Part shown: piece after piece, positions 1 through 5,083 of the stretch
Numbering within the stretch: position 1 is the stretch's first letter
Layout: every line of letters starts with the position of its first letter
Assembly (NCBI GenBank): GCA_003564775.1
Contig: PXEI01000138.1
Coordinates: 1-5,083 of the forward strand
DNA from: Spirochaetaceae bacterium
GTDB lineage: Bacteria > Spirochaetota > Spirochaetia > DSM-27196 > SLAA01
Reading direction: 5' to 3'
DNA length: 5,083 nucleotides
Made by a program: the position numbers and the translations under genes
The notes under the pieces: model-generated
Seen by the model: the letters and a program-made list of their open reading frames with translations, nothing else
Told to the model about the DNA's origin: nothing
The model's database searches: none

Positions 1-2
1 AG

Positions 3-350
3 CAGGCACACAAGGCGATAGAACGAGCGATGGGGTGGGATACAGCTGCTCGTACCGGGCGCGTTGCACCGACTCTACGTGGGCCTGCTATGGACATTGT
101 CGAAAAGGGTGACATCTATGAAGTTCGGCTTGATCTGCCGGGAGTTGCCCGTGAGAACGTTGTGATTGAGTCCAGCTCCGGCGTTCTGACCATTAGTGGC
201 ACTGTGTCGGATCGTGAGTTCCGCCGCAGTATCGCGCTACCAAGTTGGGCGGCAATTGACAGGATTGAGGCACGACTTGTGGATGGGGTGCTAACTGTGT
301 CGGTTCCAAAGCGTGAGGAAGACAAGGCCCGCGTGATTACCGTCAATTAG
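3..350 (+). CDS. Small heat-shock protein, Hsp20/alpha-crystallin family (5' partial, short-loop form)
   Basis: This is a cytoplasmic ATP-independent holdase of the Hsp20 family. The frame is open from the window edge. The first ATG (30) has no convincing ribosome-binding site, and the codons before it read as a plausible helical N-terminus, so the true start probably lies outside the window. Counting from the ATG at 30, the alpha-crystallin domain runs from about residue 21 to 95. It contains a DLPGV turn (35-39), the family A-x-x-x-x-G-V-L signature (A81 to L88) and a C-terminal I-T-V (103-105) in place of the usual I-x-I anchor. The segment between strand LTISG (53-57) and RRSIALP (65-71) is only about 7 residues, against 22 in the neighbouring Hsp20, so the loop that normally carries strand beta-6 is missing. 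It lies 72 bases before a second Hsp20 gene on the same strand and is probably co-transcribed with it. Family assignment is firm; the start is unknown. Confidence 0.88.
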   Translation, partial: QAHKAIERAMGWDTAARTGRVAPTLRGPAMDIVEKGDIYEVRLDLPGVARENVVIESSSGVLTISGTVSDREFRRSIALPSWAAIDRIEARLVDGVLTVSVPKREEDKARVITVN

Positions 351-376
351 CATCACGATGAGTAGAAGGTAGAGAT

Positions 377-391
377 ATTAAAGCCTTTAAT
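377..391. repeat. Perfect AT-rich palindrome between the two Hsp20 genes
   Basis: ATTAAAG and CTTTAAT flank a single C, giving a 15-base perfect inverted repeat in the 72-base gap between the Hsp20 genes. As RNA it could form only a weak six-pair stem with a three-base loop and has no T-run after it, so it is not a terminator. It could be a protein-binding site or part of a structured leader. Its CCTTT (384-388) is also complementary to AAAGG (407-411) at the next gene's ribosome-binding site. Function is not known. Confidence 0.4.
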
Positions 392-408
392 CCGAAGGCG
401 TAGAAGAA

Positions 409-415
409 AGGGGGG
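409..415 (+). promoter_or_regulatory. Ribosome-binding site of the second Hsp20 gene
   Basis: A run of six G after an A (AGGGGGG) sits seven bases before the ATG at 423. It is a purine-rich Shine-Dalgarno site, G-heavier than the usual AGGAGG, and supports that ATG as the start. Confidence 0.65.
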
Positions 416-422
416 AAATATC

Positions 423-791
423 ATGGAACAGAATACACTTGAAAAAACTCGTAACGTTGAGAATGTCCGAACGGTACGACCGGTAGGAAATATTGTTGAA
501 CAGGAAGGAAAGGTCATGCTTAAGCTCGAGATGCCCGGAGTAACCAGGGAGAATGTGAGCCTCAGGATTGAGAATGACCAGCTTATTGTCAGGGGTAAAC
601 GACATGCGGAAGAGGGTGACGCGCGATTTGTACTCCGTGAGCGCCCGTATGGCGACTACTTTCAGAGCTTTACCCTTGAAGACACCGTAGATCGGGACAA
701 GGTTGAGGCCGGTATGGACCAGGGTGTGCTAACAGTCACGCTGAACCTGAAAGAGTCTCACAAGCCGCGCAAAATTGAGATCAACGGCTAA
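423..791 (+). CDS. Small heat-shock protein, Hsp20/alpha-crystallin family (complete)
   Basis: This is a complete 122-residue Hsp20-family holdase that would bind unfolding proteins in the cytoplasm and pass them to DnaK, whose gene follows. The N-terminal arm is short (about 20 residues). The alpha-crystallin domain spans roughly 21-112, with EMPGV (36-40), strand LIVRG (54-58), a full-length beta-5 to beta-7 segment of 22 residues (59-80) containing the typical R-E-R-x-Y-G-x-F-like stretch (72-80), QSFTLE (81-86), and the A-x-x-x-x-G-V-L signature (A96 to L103). The C-terminal anchor is a canonical I-E-I (118-120), which in the family docks into a neighbouring subunit during oligomer assembly. 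The ATG at 423 is supported by the G-rich ribosome-binding site seven bases upstream. It follows the first Hsp20 gene by 72 bases and precedes dnaK by 161. The two Hsp20 proteins differ clearly in sequence, so they are not a recent duplication. Gene names such as ibpA or hsp18 cannot be assigned from sequence alone. Confidence 0.93.
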   Translation: MEQNTLEKTRNVENVRTVRPVGNIVEQEGKVMLKLEMPGVTRENVSLRIENDQLIVRGKRHAEEGDARFVLRERPYGDYFQSFTLEDTVDRDKVEAGMDQGVLTVTLNLKESHKPRKIEING

Positions 792-883
792 GTTCCGGCT
801 ATCGCGGGCCAACGCCAGACGCGAGACGCCGTGAGGGACTCAGCGTGTGCAAAACGCCGTTGAGGCGATTACATATCACACTC

Positions 884-918
884 TTGCATAGTGGGGGCCC
901 TGGCCCCCACTTTTGCAA
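884..918 (+). terminator. GC-rich hairpin with short T-run before dnaK (terminator or leader stem)
   Basis: GTGGGGGCC (891-899) pairs perfectly with GGCCCCCAC (901-909 plus the base at 910 by register) around a two-base centre, or as eight pairs with a CCTG loop. TTTT follows at 911-914. A second, outer stem is possible, TTGCA (884-888) with TGCAA (914-918), enclosing the first. The strong stem plus T-run looks like an intrinsic terminator for the Hsp20 genes. However, only four T follow, and only about 34 bases remain before the dnaK ATG, too few for a separate full promoter plus leader. It may instead be a partial terminator or a stem in the dnaK leader. Confidence 0.6.
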
Positions 919-938
919 AGAAAGACAAAGACAATTTC

Positions 939-944
939 AGGAGG
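939..944 (+). promoter_or_regulatory. Ribosome-binding site of dnaK
   Basis: A perfect AGGAGG lies eight bases before the ATG at 953. It fixes the dnaK start and predicts strong translation, as expected for an abundant chaperone. Confidence 0.9.
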
Positions 945-952
945 AATAACAT

Positions 953-2968
953 ATGAGTACAGGCAAGAAGACAATCGGAATAGACTTAGGAACAACTAAC
1001 TCCTGTGTTGCGGTTATGGAACATGGGGAACCGGTTGTAATACAGAATAGTGAAGGACAGCGGACAACTCCGTCAGTTGTTGGGTATACCTCCAAAGGTG
1101 AGCGACTTGTTGGTCAACCTGCGCGCAATCAAATGGTGACCAACCCATTGAACACGGTCTCTTCAATTAAGCGCTTTGTTGGACGCAGTTATGAAGAGGT
1201 TGAGCAAGAAATTGGAATGGTGTCGTACGAGGTGCTCAAGGGTGAGAACGGCGGTATTCAAATAAATACCGGCGACAAAAAGCTGAGCCCCCCGGAGATC
1301 TCGGCTGCAGTGCTCCAGAAAATGAAGCAGACGGCGGAGGACTACCTTGGAGCAGAGGTGGACTCAGCGGTAATCACGGTGCCTGCGTACTTCAACGACT
1401 CACAACGTCAGGCGACCAAGGATGCAGGACGCATTGCTGGGCTTGAGGTCAAGCGCATTGTAAATGAGCCGACCGCCGCAGCACTGGCCTACGGCTTTGA
1501 GAAAAAGTCAGGTGAAGAGAAGATAGCAGTGTACGACCTTGGTGGTGGAACATTTGATATTTCCATACTTGAGGTTGGCGACAACGTATTTGAGGTTAAG
1601 AGCACAAACGGCGACACCCACCTGGGTGGTGACAACTTTGACCAGCGTATCATTGAGTGGCTGGTGAGCAGTTTTAAGAACGACTATGGTGTAGACCTCT
1701 CCGGCGACCGCATGGCGTTGCAGCGACTGAAAGAAGCTGCCGAGATTGCCAAGAAGGAGCTGTCGAGTTCGCAGAGCACCGACATCAATCTGCCTTTCAT
1801 TACTGCGGACGCCTCGGGGCCCAAGCACCTGAACTACAACTTGAGCCGCAGCAAGTTTGAGCAGCTGGTAGATGATCTTGTGCAGCGCACGGCAGAGCCA
1901 TGCAAAAAGGCAATGGCAGACGCCGAGCTTAAGGCTGCGGATATCGACCAGGTGATTCTGGTGGGTGGTTCAACCCGCATCCCGGCTGTGCAGAAGTTGG
2001 TCAAGGAGATCTTTGGCAAGGATCCACACAAGGGTGTGAACCCGGATGAGGTTGTGGCTGTTGGTGCGGCAATTCAGGCCGGTGTGCTGAGTGGTGAGGT
2101 AAACGATGTACTGTTGCTGGATGTGACACCGCTGTCGCTCGGCATTGAGACCCTGGGTGGTGTGTCAACACGGCTTATTGAACGCAACACGACTATTCCA
2201 ACACGCAAGAGCCAGGTATTCAGCACCGCCGAGGACAACCAGAACGCGGTGAGCATTCATGTGTTGCAGGGTGAGCGTGAGATGGCCGCGCATAACCGCA
2301 GCCTTGGCCGCTTTGAACTGGTGGGAATTCCGCCCGCACCACGTGGCGTGCCGCAGATTGAGGTGGCCTTTGATATCGACGCGAACGGGATTGTTCATGT
2401 ATCGGCCAAGGATATTGGTACCGGCAAGGAACAGCGGATTCGCATTGAAGCCTCGTCTGGTCTCGACGAAAAAGAGATTGAACGGATGGTACATGAGGCC
2501 GAAAAGCATGCGGGTGAGGACAAAGAGGCTCGCAAGCGAATAGAGACGCTGAACGAAGCCGACAACCTTGCGTATCAGACCGAAAAGACCCTGTCCGAAC
2601 ATGGAGCTAAGGTCTCCGAGAGTGATCGCGCCAGAATTGAGACTGCCATTGCCTCGGTACGGAGCGCGGTTGAGAAGCAAGATGCCGATGCAGCCGAGGC
2701 GGCCATTAACGAGCTGCAACAGGCTGCACAGGCGCTTGGCGCCGCAGTCTACGCTGACTCCGCGGGTGCCGGCCAGGGTCACACCGGCGACGGCCCTACC
2801 AACGGCCCTACCAACGGCCCTACCAACGGCCCTACCAACGGCGGGTACAACGGTAATGGCAACGGGAGCCACAACGGTAATGGCAACGGGAGCCACAACG
2901 GCAACAGCGCCACCGGCGGGCACGAGTCCGGCGTAGAGGACGCCGAGTACGAGGTTGTTAACGAGTAG
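953..2968 (+). CDS. dnaK: Molecular chaperone DnaK (Hsp70)
   Basis: DnaK is the ATP-driven cytoplasmic chaperone that binds exposed hydrophobic stretches and refolds proteins with DnaJ and GrpE. The 671-residue protein is complete. The ATPase domain is about 1-384 and contains IDLGTTNS (10-17), the likely catalytic Lys73 (equivalent of E. coli Lys70), EPTAAALAYG from Glu172, DLGGGTFD (195-202) with Thr200 at the autophosphorylation site, and VGGSTR (337-342). The linker DVLLLD is 385-390. The substrate-binding beta domain follows to about 505 and the helical lid to about 600. The extra ATPase-domain segment seen in Gram-negative-type DnaK is present. The tail (601-671, longer than in E. coli) is odd: four GPTN units (614-629), two NGNGNGSH units (633-648), then a conserved-type acidic end, VEDAEYEVVNE. 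Its stop overlaps the end of galM on the other strand by 11 bases. Neither grpE nor dnaJ is adjacent within the window. Confidence 0.98.
   Translation: MSTGKKTIGIDLGTTNSCVAVMEHGEPVVIQNSEGQRTTPSVVGYTSKGERLVGQPARNQMVTNPLNTVSSIKRFVGRSYEEVEQEIGMVSYEVLKGENGGIQINTGDKKLSPPEISAAVLQKMKQTAEDYLGAEVDSAVITVPAYFNDSQRQATKDAGRIAGLEVKRIVNEPTAAALAYGFEKKSGEEKIAVYDLGGGTFDISILEVGDNVFEVKSTNGDTHLGGDNFDQRIIEWLVSSFKNDYGVDLSGDRMALQRLKEAAEIAKKELSSSQSTDINLPFITADASGPKHLNYNLSRSKFEQLVDDLVQRTAEPCKKAMADAELKAADIDQVILVGGSTRIPAVQKLVKEIFGKDPHKGVNPDEVVAVGAAIQAGVLSGEVNDVLLLDVTPLSLGIETLGGVSTRLIERNTTIPTRKSQVFSTAEDNQNAVSIHVLQGEREMAAHNRSLGRFELVGIPPAPRGVPQIEVAFDIDANGIVHVSAKDIGTGKEQRIRIEASSGLDEKEIERMVHEAEKHAGEDKEARKRIETLNEADNLAYQTEKTLSEHGAKVSESDRARIETAIASVRSAVEKQDADAAEAAINELQQAAQALGAAVYADSAGAGQGHTGDGPTNGPTNGPTNGPTNGGYNGNGNGSHNGNGNGSHNGNSATGGHESGVEDAEYEVVNE
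2792..2839 (+). repeat. Four perfect 12-bp tandem repeats in the dnaK tail
   Basis: GGCCCTACCAAC occurs four times in a row without a single change, encoding (GPTN)4 at DnaK residues 614-629. The unit is a multiple of three, so gain or loss of copies would keep the reading frame. Identity at third codon positions points to recent expansion by strand slippage or to active homogenisation. Confidence 0.97.
2849..2896 (+). repeat. Two perfect 24-bp tandem repeats in the dnaK tail
   Basis: A 24-base unit beginning AACGGTAATGGC and ending GGGAGCCAC occurs twice back to back (2849-2872 and 2873-2896) with no mismatch. It encodes NGNGNGSH twice (residues 633-648). It lies nine bases (GGY) after the 12-bp repeat block and is followed by a partial related stretch, NGN. 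The unit is again in frame. Confidence 0.97.
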
Positions 2969-4013
2969 GTATGTATCGGAAGCGGTGGACCGTCGTCTGA
3001 CGGTACTCCGCTCCCGGCTCCAGAATGATGCTGGGAAACTCGGGCCGGTTCACCGCGTCGGGAAATCCCTGCGCTTCAAGGCAGAGCGCCGCATGCGCGG
3101 GGACTGTCCGCCCTCCGTTACCGCGTTCGAGCTCGCCAGCAAGTAAGTTGCCGGTGTAGAGTTGTAGCCCCGCAGTGGTGGTCTCTATCTCCATTGTCCG
3201 TCCAGTTGATGGATCTACCACCCGGGCTGCTGGCCTAAGCTCACCCGGCTCACCACGCACCTGAAAACAATGGTCAATACCAGCGCCCAAGGCGTCTATC
3301 CTCTCACCAACGCGGCGTGGGGATGTGAAGTCAAAGGCGGTTCCCTTTACCGGTTTCAACTCCCCGGTTGGGATCTGGCGCTCGTCTACCGGCAAGTACG
3401 CATCGCATAAAAGCTTTAGCTCGTGGTCGCGAATATCGCGCGCTGTGCTCCCCGCGAGGTTCCAGTAGCAATGATTGGTGAGGTTGATCGGAGTAGCTTT
3501 ATCCGCAACCGCGCGGTACTCAAAGCGCAGCTCATTGGACTCATTAAGCGTAACCGTGAGTTCCACCTCGACCCTGCCCGGATAACGATCCTCTCCGTCC
3601 GGACTCACCCGCCGAAGCCGAACACCGGCCTGTTCCGAGGCTGCCTGGAGTTCAGTATCCCACATTCTGCGGCCAAACCCGGTGTATCCACCATGAATAT
3701 GATTGCCCGGCGCGTTGCATTCGAGCTGGTAGTGAGTGCCGTAGAGCTCAAAACGGCCGCCCGCTATGCGGTTGGCGACCCGCCCTACCGTAGCACCAAA
3801 ATACGGGGCGTTGCGTTCATACTCCTCAACACTGGAGTAGCCAAGGGTAAGTTCCTCTGGCGGGGCGTTTGGTTCCGGCCGCACCTGTACAGAGCTTATG
3901 ATAGCCCCCAGACTGAGCACTGTGAATGCTGTTCCACGTGAGTTTTCTATGCGAAAACTCTTAACCAACTCCCCCGCGCGCGTGCGGCCGAACTCCCCGG
4001 TGGTGACGATCAA
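2958..4013 (-). CDS. galM: Aldose 1-epimerase (mutarotase)
   Basis: GalM interconverts the alpha and beta anomers of D-galactose and D-glucose, feeding the Leloir pathway; it acts in the cytoplasm. The preferred start is the TTG at 4013-4011, because AGGAG lies seven bases upstream, giving 351 residues, a normal family length. An in-frame TTG at 4028-4026 overlaps that ribosome-binding site and is less likely. Motifs with the 351-residue numbering: A-N-R-I around Asn81-Arg82, NHIHGG with His107, LTNHCYWNL with His181, GIDHCF with Asp247, and LEAQGFPDAVN with the catalytic Glu313. These match the substrate-binding and acid/base residues known in the family (Arg71, His96, His170, Asp243 and Glu304 of the Lactococcus enzyme). 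No galactokinase, uridylyltransferase or sugar transporter is next to it. The upstream terminator (4027-4065) abuts its ribosome-binding site, and its 3' end overlaps dnaK tail to tail. The substrate range could include other aldoses. Confidence 0.93.
   Translation of the reverse strand: MIVTTGEFGRTRAGELVKSFRIENSRGTAFTVLSLGAIISSVQVRPEPNAPPEELTLGYSSVEEYERNAPYFGATVGRVANRIAGGRFELYGTHYQLECNAPGNHIHGGYTGFGRRMWDTELQAASEQAGVRLRRVSPDGEDRYPGRVEVELTVTLNESNELRFEYRAVADKATPINLTNHCYWNLAGSTARDIRDHELKLLCDAYLPVDERQIPTGELKPVKGTAFDFTSPRRVGERIDALGAGIDHCFQVRGEPGELRPAARVVDPSTGRTMEIETTTAGLQLYTGNLLAGELERGNGGRTVPAHAALCLEAQGFPDAVNRPEFPSIILEPGAEYRQTTVHRFRYIPTR
2981..3012 (+). other. Imperfect stem-loop just past the dnaK stop, inside the galM 3' end
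   Basis: ACCGTC (2989-2994) and GACGGT (2999-3004) pair perfectly around a GTCT loop. The stem can be extended with AGCGG (2981-2985) against CCGCT (3008-3012) across two mismatches. It begins 12 bases after the dnaK stop codon. No T-run follows, so it is not a standard intrinsic terminator, and on the minus strand the same bases encode galM. It could mark or stabilise the dnaK mRNA end, or be chance. Confidence 0.3.
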
Positions 4014-4020
4014 TGATGCA

Positions 4021-4025
4021 CTCCT
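4021..4025 (-). promoter_or_regulatory. galM: Ribosome-binding site of galM
   Basis: Read on the minus strand this is AGGAG, directly after the T8 run of the upstream terminator and seven bases before the TTG at 4013-4011. It decides the galM start, since no ATG or in-frame GTG lies near it. Confidence 0.75.
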
Positions 4026-4026
4026 C

Positions 4027-4065
4027 AAAAAAAACAGGCACCAGGGGTAGCGCCCCTGGTGCCTG
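4027..4065 (-). terminator. Strong intrinsic terminator downstream of the dehydrogenase-like gene
   Basis: CAGGCACCAGGGG (4035-4047) and CCCCTGGTGCCTG (4053-4065) form a 13-bp perfect stem around a five-base loop. On the minus strand the stem is followed at once by eight T (4034-4027). The plus-strand side has no T-run, so it acts in the minus direction only. It begins 35 bases past the stop codon at 4101. Because the galM ribosome-binding site follows directly, it either insulates galM from the upstream gene or sits in the galM leader as an attenuator. Confidence 0.93.
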
Positions 4066-4100
4066 TACAGTGTGGAATAAAAACGGTTAACTATACAAGA

Positions 4101-5081
4101 CTAGATCAGCTTAGGCTGAGTTACGTAGTCGTCCGCGCGCAACAGCATTTTGACGTACTGTGCTCGACGGTAGCTCCACTTGTCGCCGGAGTTCTTAACG
4201 CTCAGCTTACCGCGGAAGTCGTTCACAGAGGCGTAGCCTTTCTTGTCCATCCAGCTCTCAATGCCGCTCACAATTGTTCCCACATGCTTAATGGAGTTGC
4301 GATACAGTGCGCTTACGACCTGAAATGAATCGGCACCAGCAAGGAGCATTTCAATTGCGTCTTCAGCTGTGTGTACACCGTTAGAGCCACAGAGGCTGCC
4401 TTTGATCTCGCCAGCCAAGAGCCCAACATAGCGCAACGCAAGGCGGTGGTCGCTTGAGGTGGACAGGTTAAACGGAAAGCGTGCGGTTTCTTTCTCTACA
4501 TCGAAACTGGGATGAAACATGCGGTTGAAAAGCACAAAACCTTCAACACCGACTTTGTCCATGCGGTGAACCATCTCCAGCGGGCTGGTATAAAATGCGC
4601 TGAGCTTAACTGATACCGGAATTTTTACCTTTTTCTTTACTGCCGTGAGTGCGGCAATTTGCTCTTCTTCAATCTCTTTGGCGCTTTTGGTGGGGTCGGT
4701 GGGCACCGAAAAAAAGTTGAGCTCAAGGCCGTCGACTCCGGTCTCCTCCAGTTTAGCCGCCCACTCAACCCAAGTGTCATGTTGCACTGCGTTGAGGCTT
4801 GCAATAACCGGGATAGATACGGCTTCCTTTGCCTTACGAGTCCACATGAGGTGCTCATCGGGCCCGGCGTGCTCAAGCTCAGGGAAAATATTGGTCATTT
4901 CTGCATGCCAGTCGTCGTACATCTCCAGATCTTTGTCGAGTTTGTGTCGCTCAAGCTGGATTTCTTCCTCGAAAAGTGACTTAATGACCAGAGCTCCCGC
5001 ACCAGAGTCTTCAATCTTCTTGATTGAGTCCATGTGTCCGGTAACACTACTTGCACCAACCACCAGTGGGTTTTTAAGCTC
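4101..5081 (-). CDS. Dihydroorotate dehydrogenase-like flavoprotein (5' partial)
   Basis: The protein belongs to the FMN-dependent TIM-barrel superfamily of dihydroorotate dehydrogenases, in the subgroup usually annotated as 'dihydroorotate dehydrogenase-like'. 326 residues are visible. The frame stays open to the window edge and begins ELKNPLVVGASSVTG, the usual first strand of the family, so only about ten N-terminal residues are missing; the internal GTG at 5063 is not the start. Other family marks, in visible numbering, are SLFEEEI (35-41), IPVIASLNA (90-98), ELNFFSVPTDP (120-130), IPVSVKLS (154-161, with Lys159 in the flavin/substrate site), and GSNGVHTAEDAIEMLLAGADSFQVVSALYR (232-261), the phosphate-binding end of the barrel. 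The NxSCPN-type motif with the catalytic Cys or Ser of true PyrD is replaced by N-F-F-S-V-P-T-D, so conversion of dihydroorotate to orotate is doubtful and the substrate is unknown. No pyrimidine genes are near. It ends before a strong terminator. Confidence 0.88.
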   Translation of the reverse strand, partial: ELKNPLVVGASSVTGHMDSIKKIEDSGAGALVIKSLFEEEIQLERHKLDKDLEMYDDWHAEMTNIFPELEHAGPDEHLMWTRKAKEAVSIPVIASLNAVQHDTWVEWAAKLEETGVDGLELNFFSVPTDPTKSAKEIEEEQIAALTAVKKKVKIPVSVKLSAFYTSPLEMVHRMDKVGVEGFVLFNRMFHPSFDVEKETARFPFNLSTSSDHRLALRYVGLLAGEIKGSLCGSNGVHTAEDAIEMLLAGADSFQVVSALYRNSIKHVGTIVSGIESWMDKKGYASVNDFRGKLSVKNSGDKWSYRRAQYVKMLLRADDYVTQPKLI

Positions 5082-5083
5082 GA

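Larger units (their letters stand above)
792..952 (+). other. Intergenic region between the second Hsp20 gene and dnaK
   Basis: No gene is seen here. It holds three ACGCC copies (starting 812, 826 and 854), a GC-rich hairpin (884-918) and the dnaK ribosome-binding site. No CIRCE operator (TTAGCACTC-N9-GAGTGCTAA) is present, and no -35/-10 pair with good spacing could be found. TTGAGG at 860-865 has no fitting -10 at 16-18 bases. How dnaK is transcribed is therefore not settled by the sequence: either read-through from the Hsp20 genes or a promoter that does not match the sigma-70 consensus. Confidence 0.6.

Noticed and set aside
347..369. CIRCE-like sequence (TTAGCA ... GAGT) after the first Hsp20 gene
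   Set aside because: The halves do not match the TTAGCACTC/GAGTGCTAA consensus well and are about four bases apart instead of nine.
2165..2923. Long open frame on the minus strand opposite the dnaK 3' half, with repetitive Val/Ala/Gly-Arg peptides
   Set aside because: It is the antisense of a certain dnaK. Its repeats are simply the reverse reading of the GPTN/NGNGNGSH repeats, and it has no recognisable domain.
3423..3941. 172-codon plus-strand open frame inside galM
   Set aside because: It lies opposite a well-supported galM whose catalytic motifs are intact, and its translation has no family features.
4090..4095. TATAGT on the minus strand as a -10 box for galM
   Set aside because: No -35-like hexamer lies at 16-18 bases and there is no proper extended -10, so it is mentioned only as a possibility in the galM leader finding.
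4106..4119. Small inverted repeat TCAGC-TTAG-GCTGA at the end of the dehydrogenase-like gene
   Set aside because: It is only five pairs, lies in coding sequence with no T-run, and is better explained by chance next to the strong terminator.
4659..4979. Plus-strand open frame opposite the dehydrogenase-like gene
   Set aside because: It is a shadow of the real minus-strand gene, with no recognisable domain.
5061..5063. GTG as the start of the dehydrogenase-like protein
   Set aside because: The conserved first strand (ELKNPLVVGAS) spans it and the frame is open to the window edge, so the real start is outside.

Overview
The window is an ordinary-looking bacterial chromosomal segment, a little above 50% GC by eye. 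It has two facing gene groups. The left half, on the plus strand, is a chaperone cluster: two small heat-shock proteins of the Hsp20/alpha-crystallin family, then dnaK (Hsp70). The right half, on the minus strand, carries a dihydroorotate-dehydrogenase-like flavoprotein gene followed by an aldose 1-epimerase (galM). DnaK has the extra segment in the ATPase domain that is usual in Gram-negative-type DnaK. The protein flavour, together with the pairing of short Hsp20 genes, suggests a free-living spirochaete or similar diderm. That is an impression from sequence style, not proof.

Layout. Position 3-350 is the 3' part of an Hsp20 gene cut by the window edge. A 72-base gap with a short palindrome follows. 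A complete 122-residue Hsp20 gene lies at 423-791. The 161-base gap after it has no gene but holds a GC-rich hairpin with a short T-run just before dnaK. dnaK (953-2968) ends in an unusual Gly/Asn-rich tail encoded by perfect 12-bp and 24-bp tandem repeats. galM (minus, best start a TTG at 4013) ends at 2958, so its 3' end overlaps the 3' end of dnaK by 11 bases. Between galM and the upstream dehydrogenase-like gene (minus, stop at 4101, 5' end beyond the window) is a 13-bp perfect hairpin plus T8 on the minus strand, directly against the galM ribosome-binding site.

How the genes work together. Small Hsps hold unfolding proteins in a refoldable state and Hsp70 extracts and refolds them, so the left group is a coherent stress module. 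The DnaK partners GrpE and DnaJ are not in the window. The two minus-strand genes have no obvious shared pathway. No mobile element, CRISPR array, tRNA, rRNA or clearly new system is visible. The points most worth a second look are the loop-deleted first Hsp20, the repeat-built DnaK tail, and the terminator that abuts the galM start.
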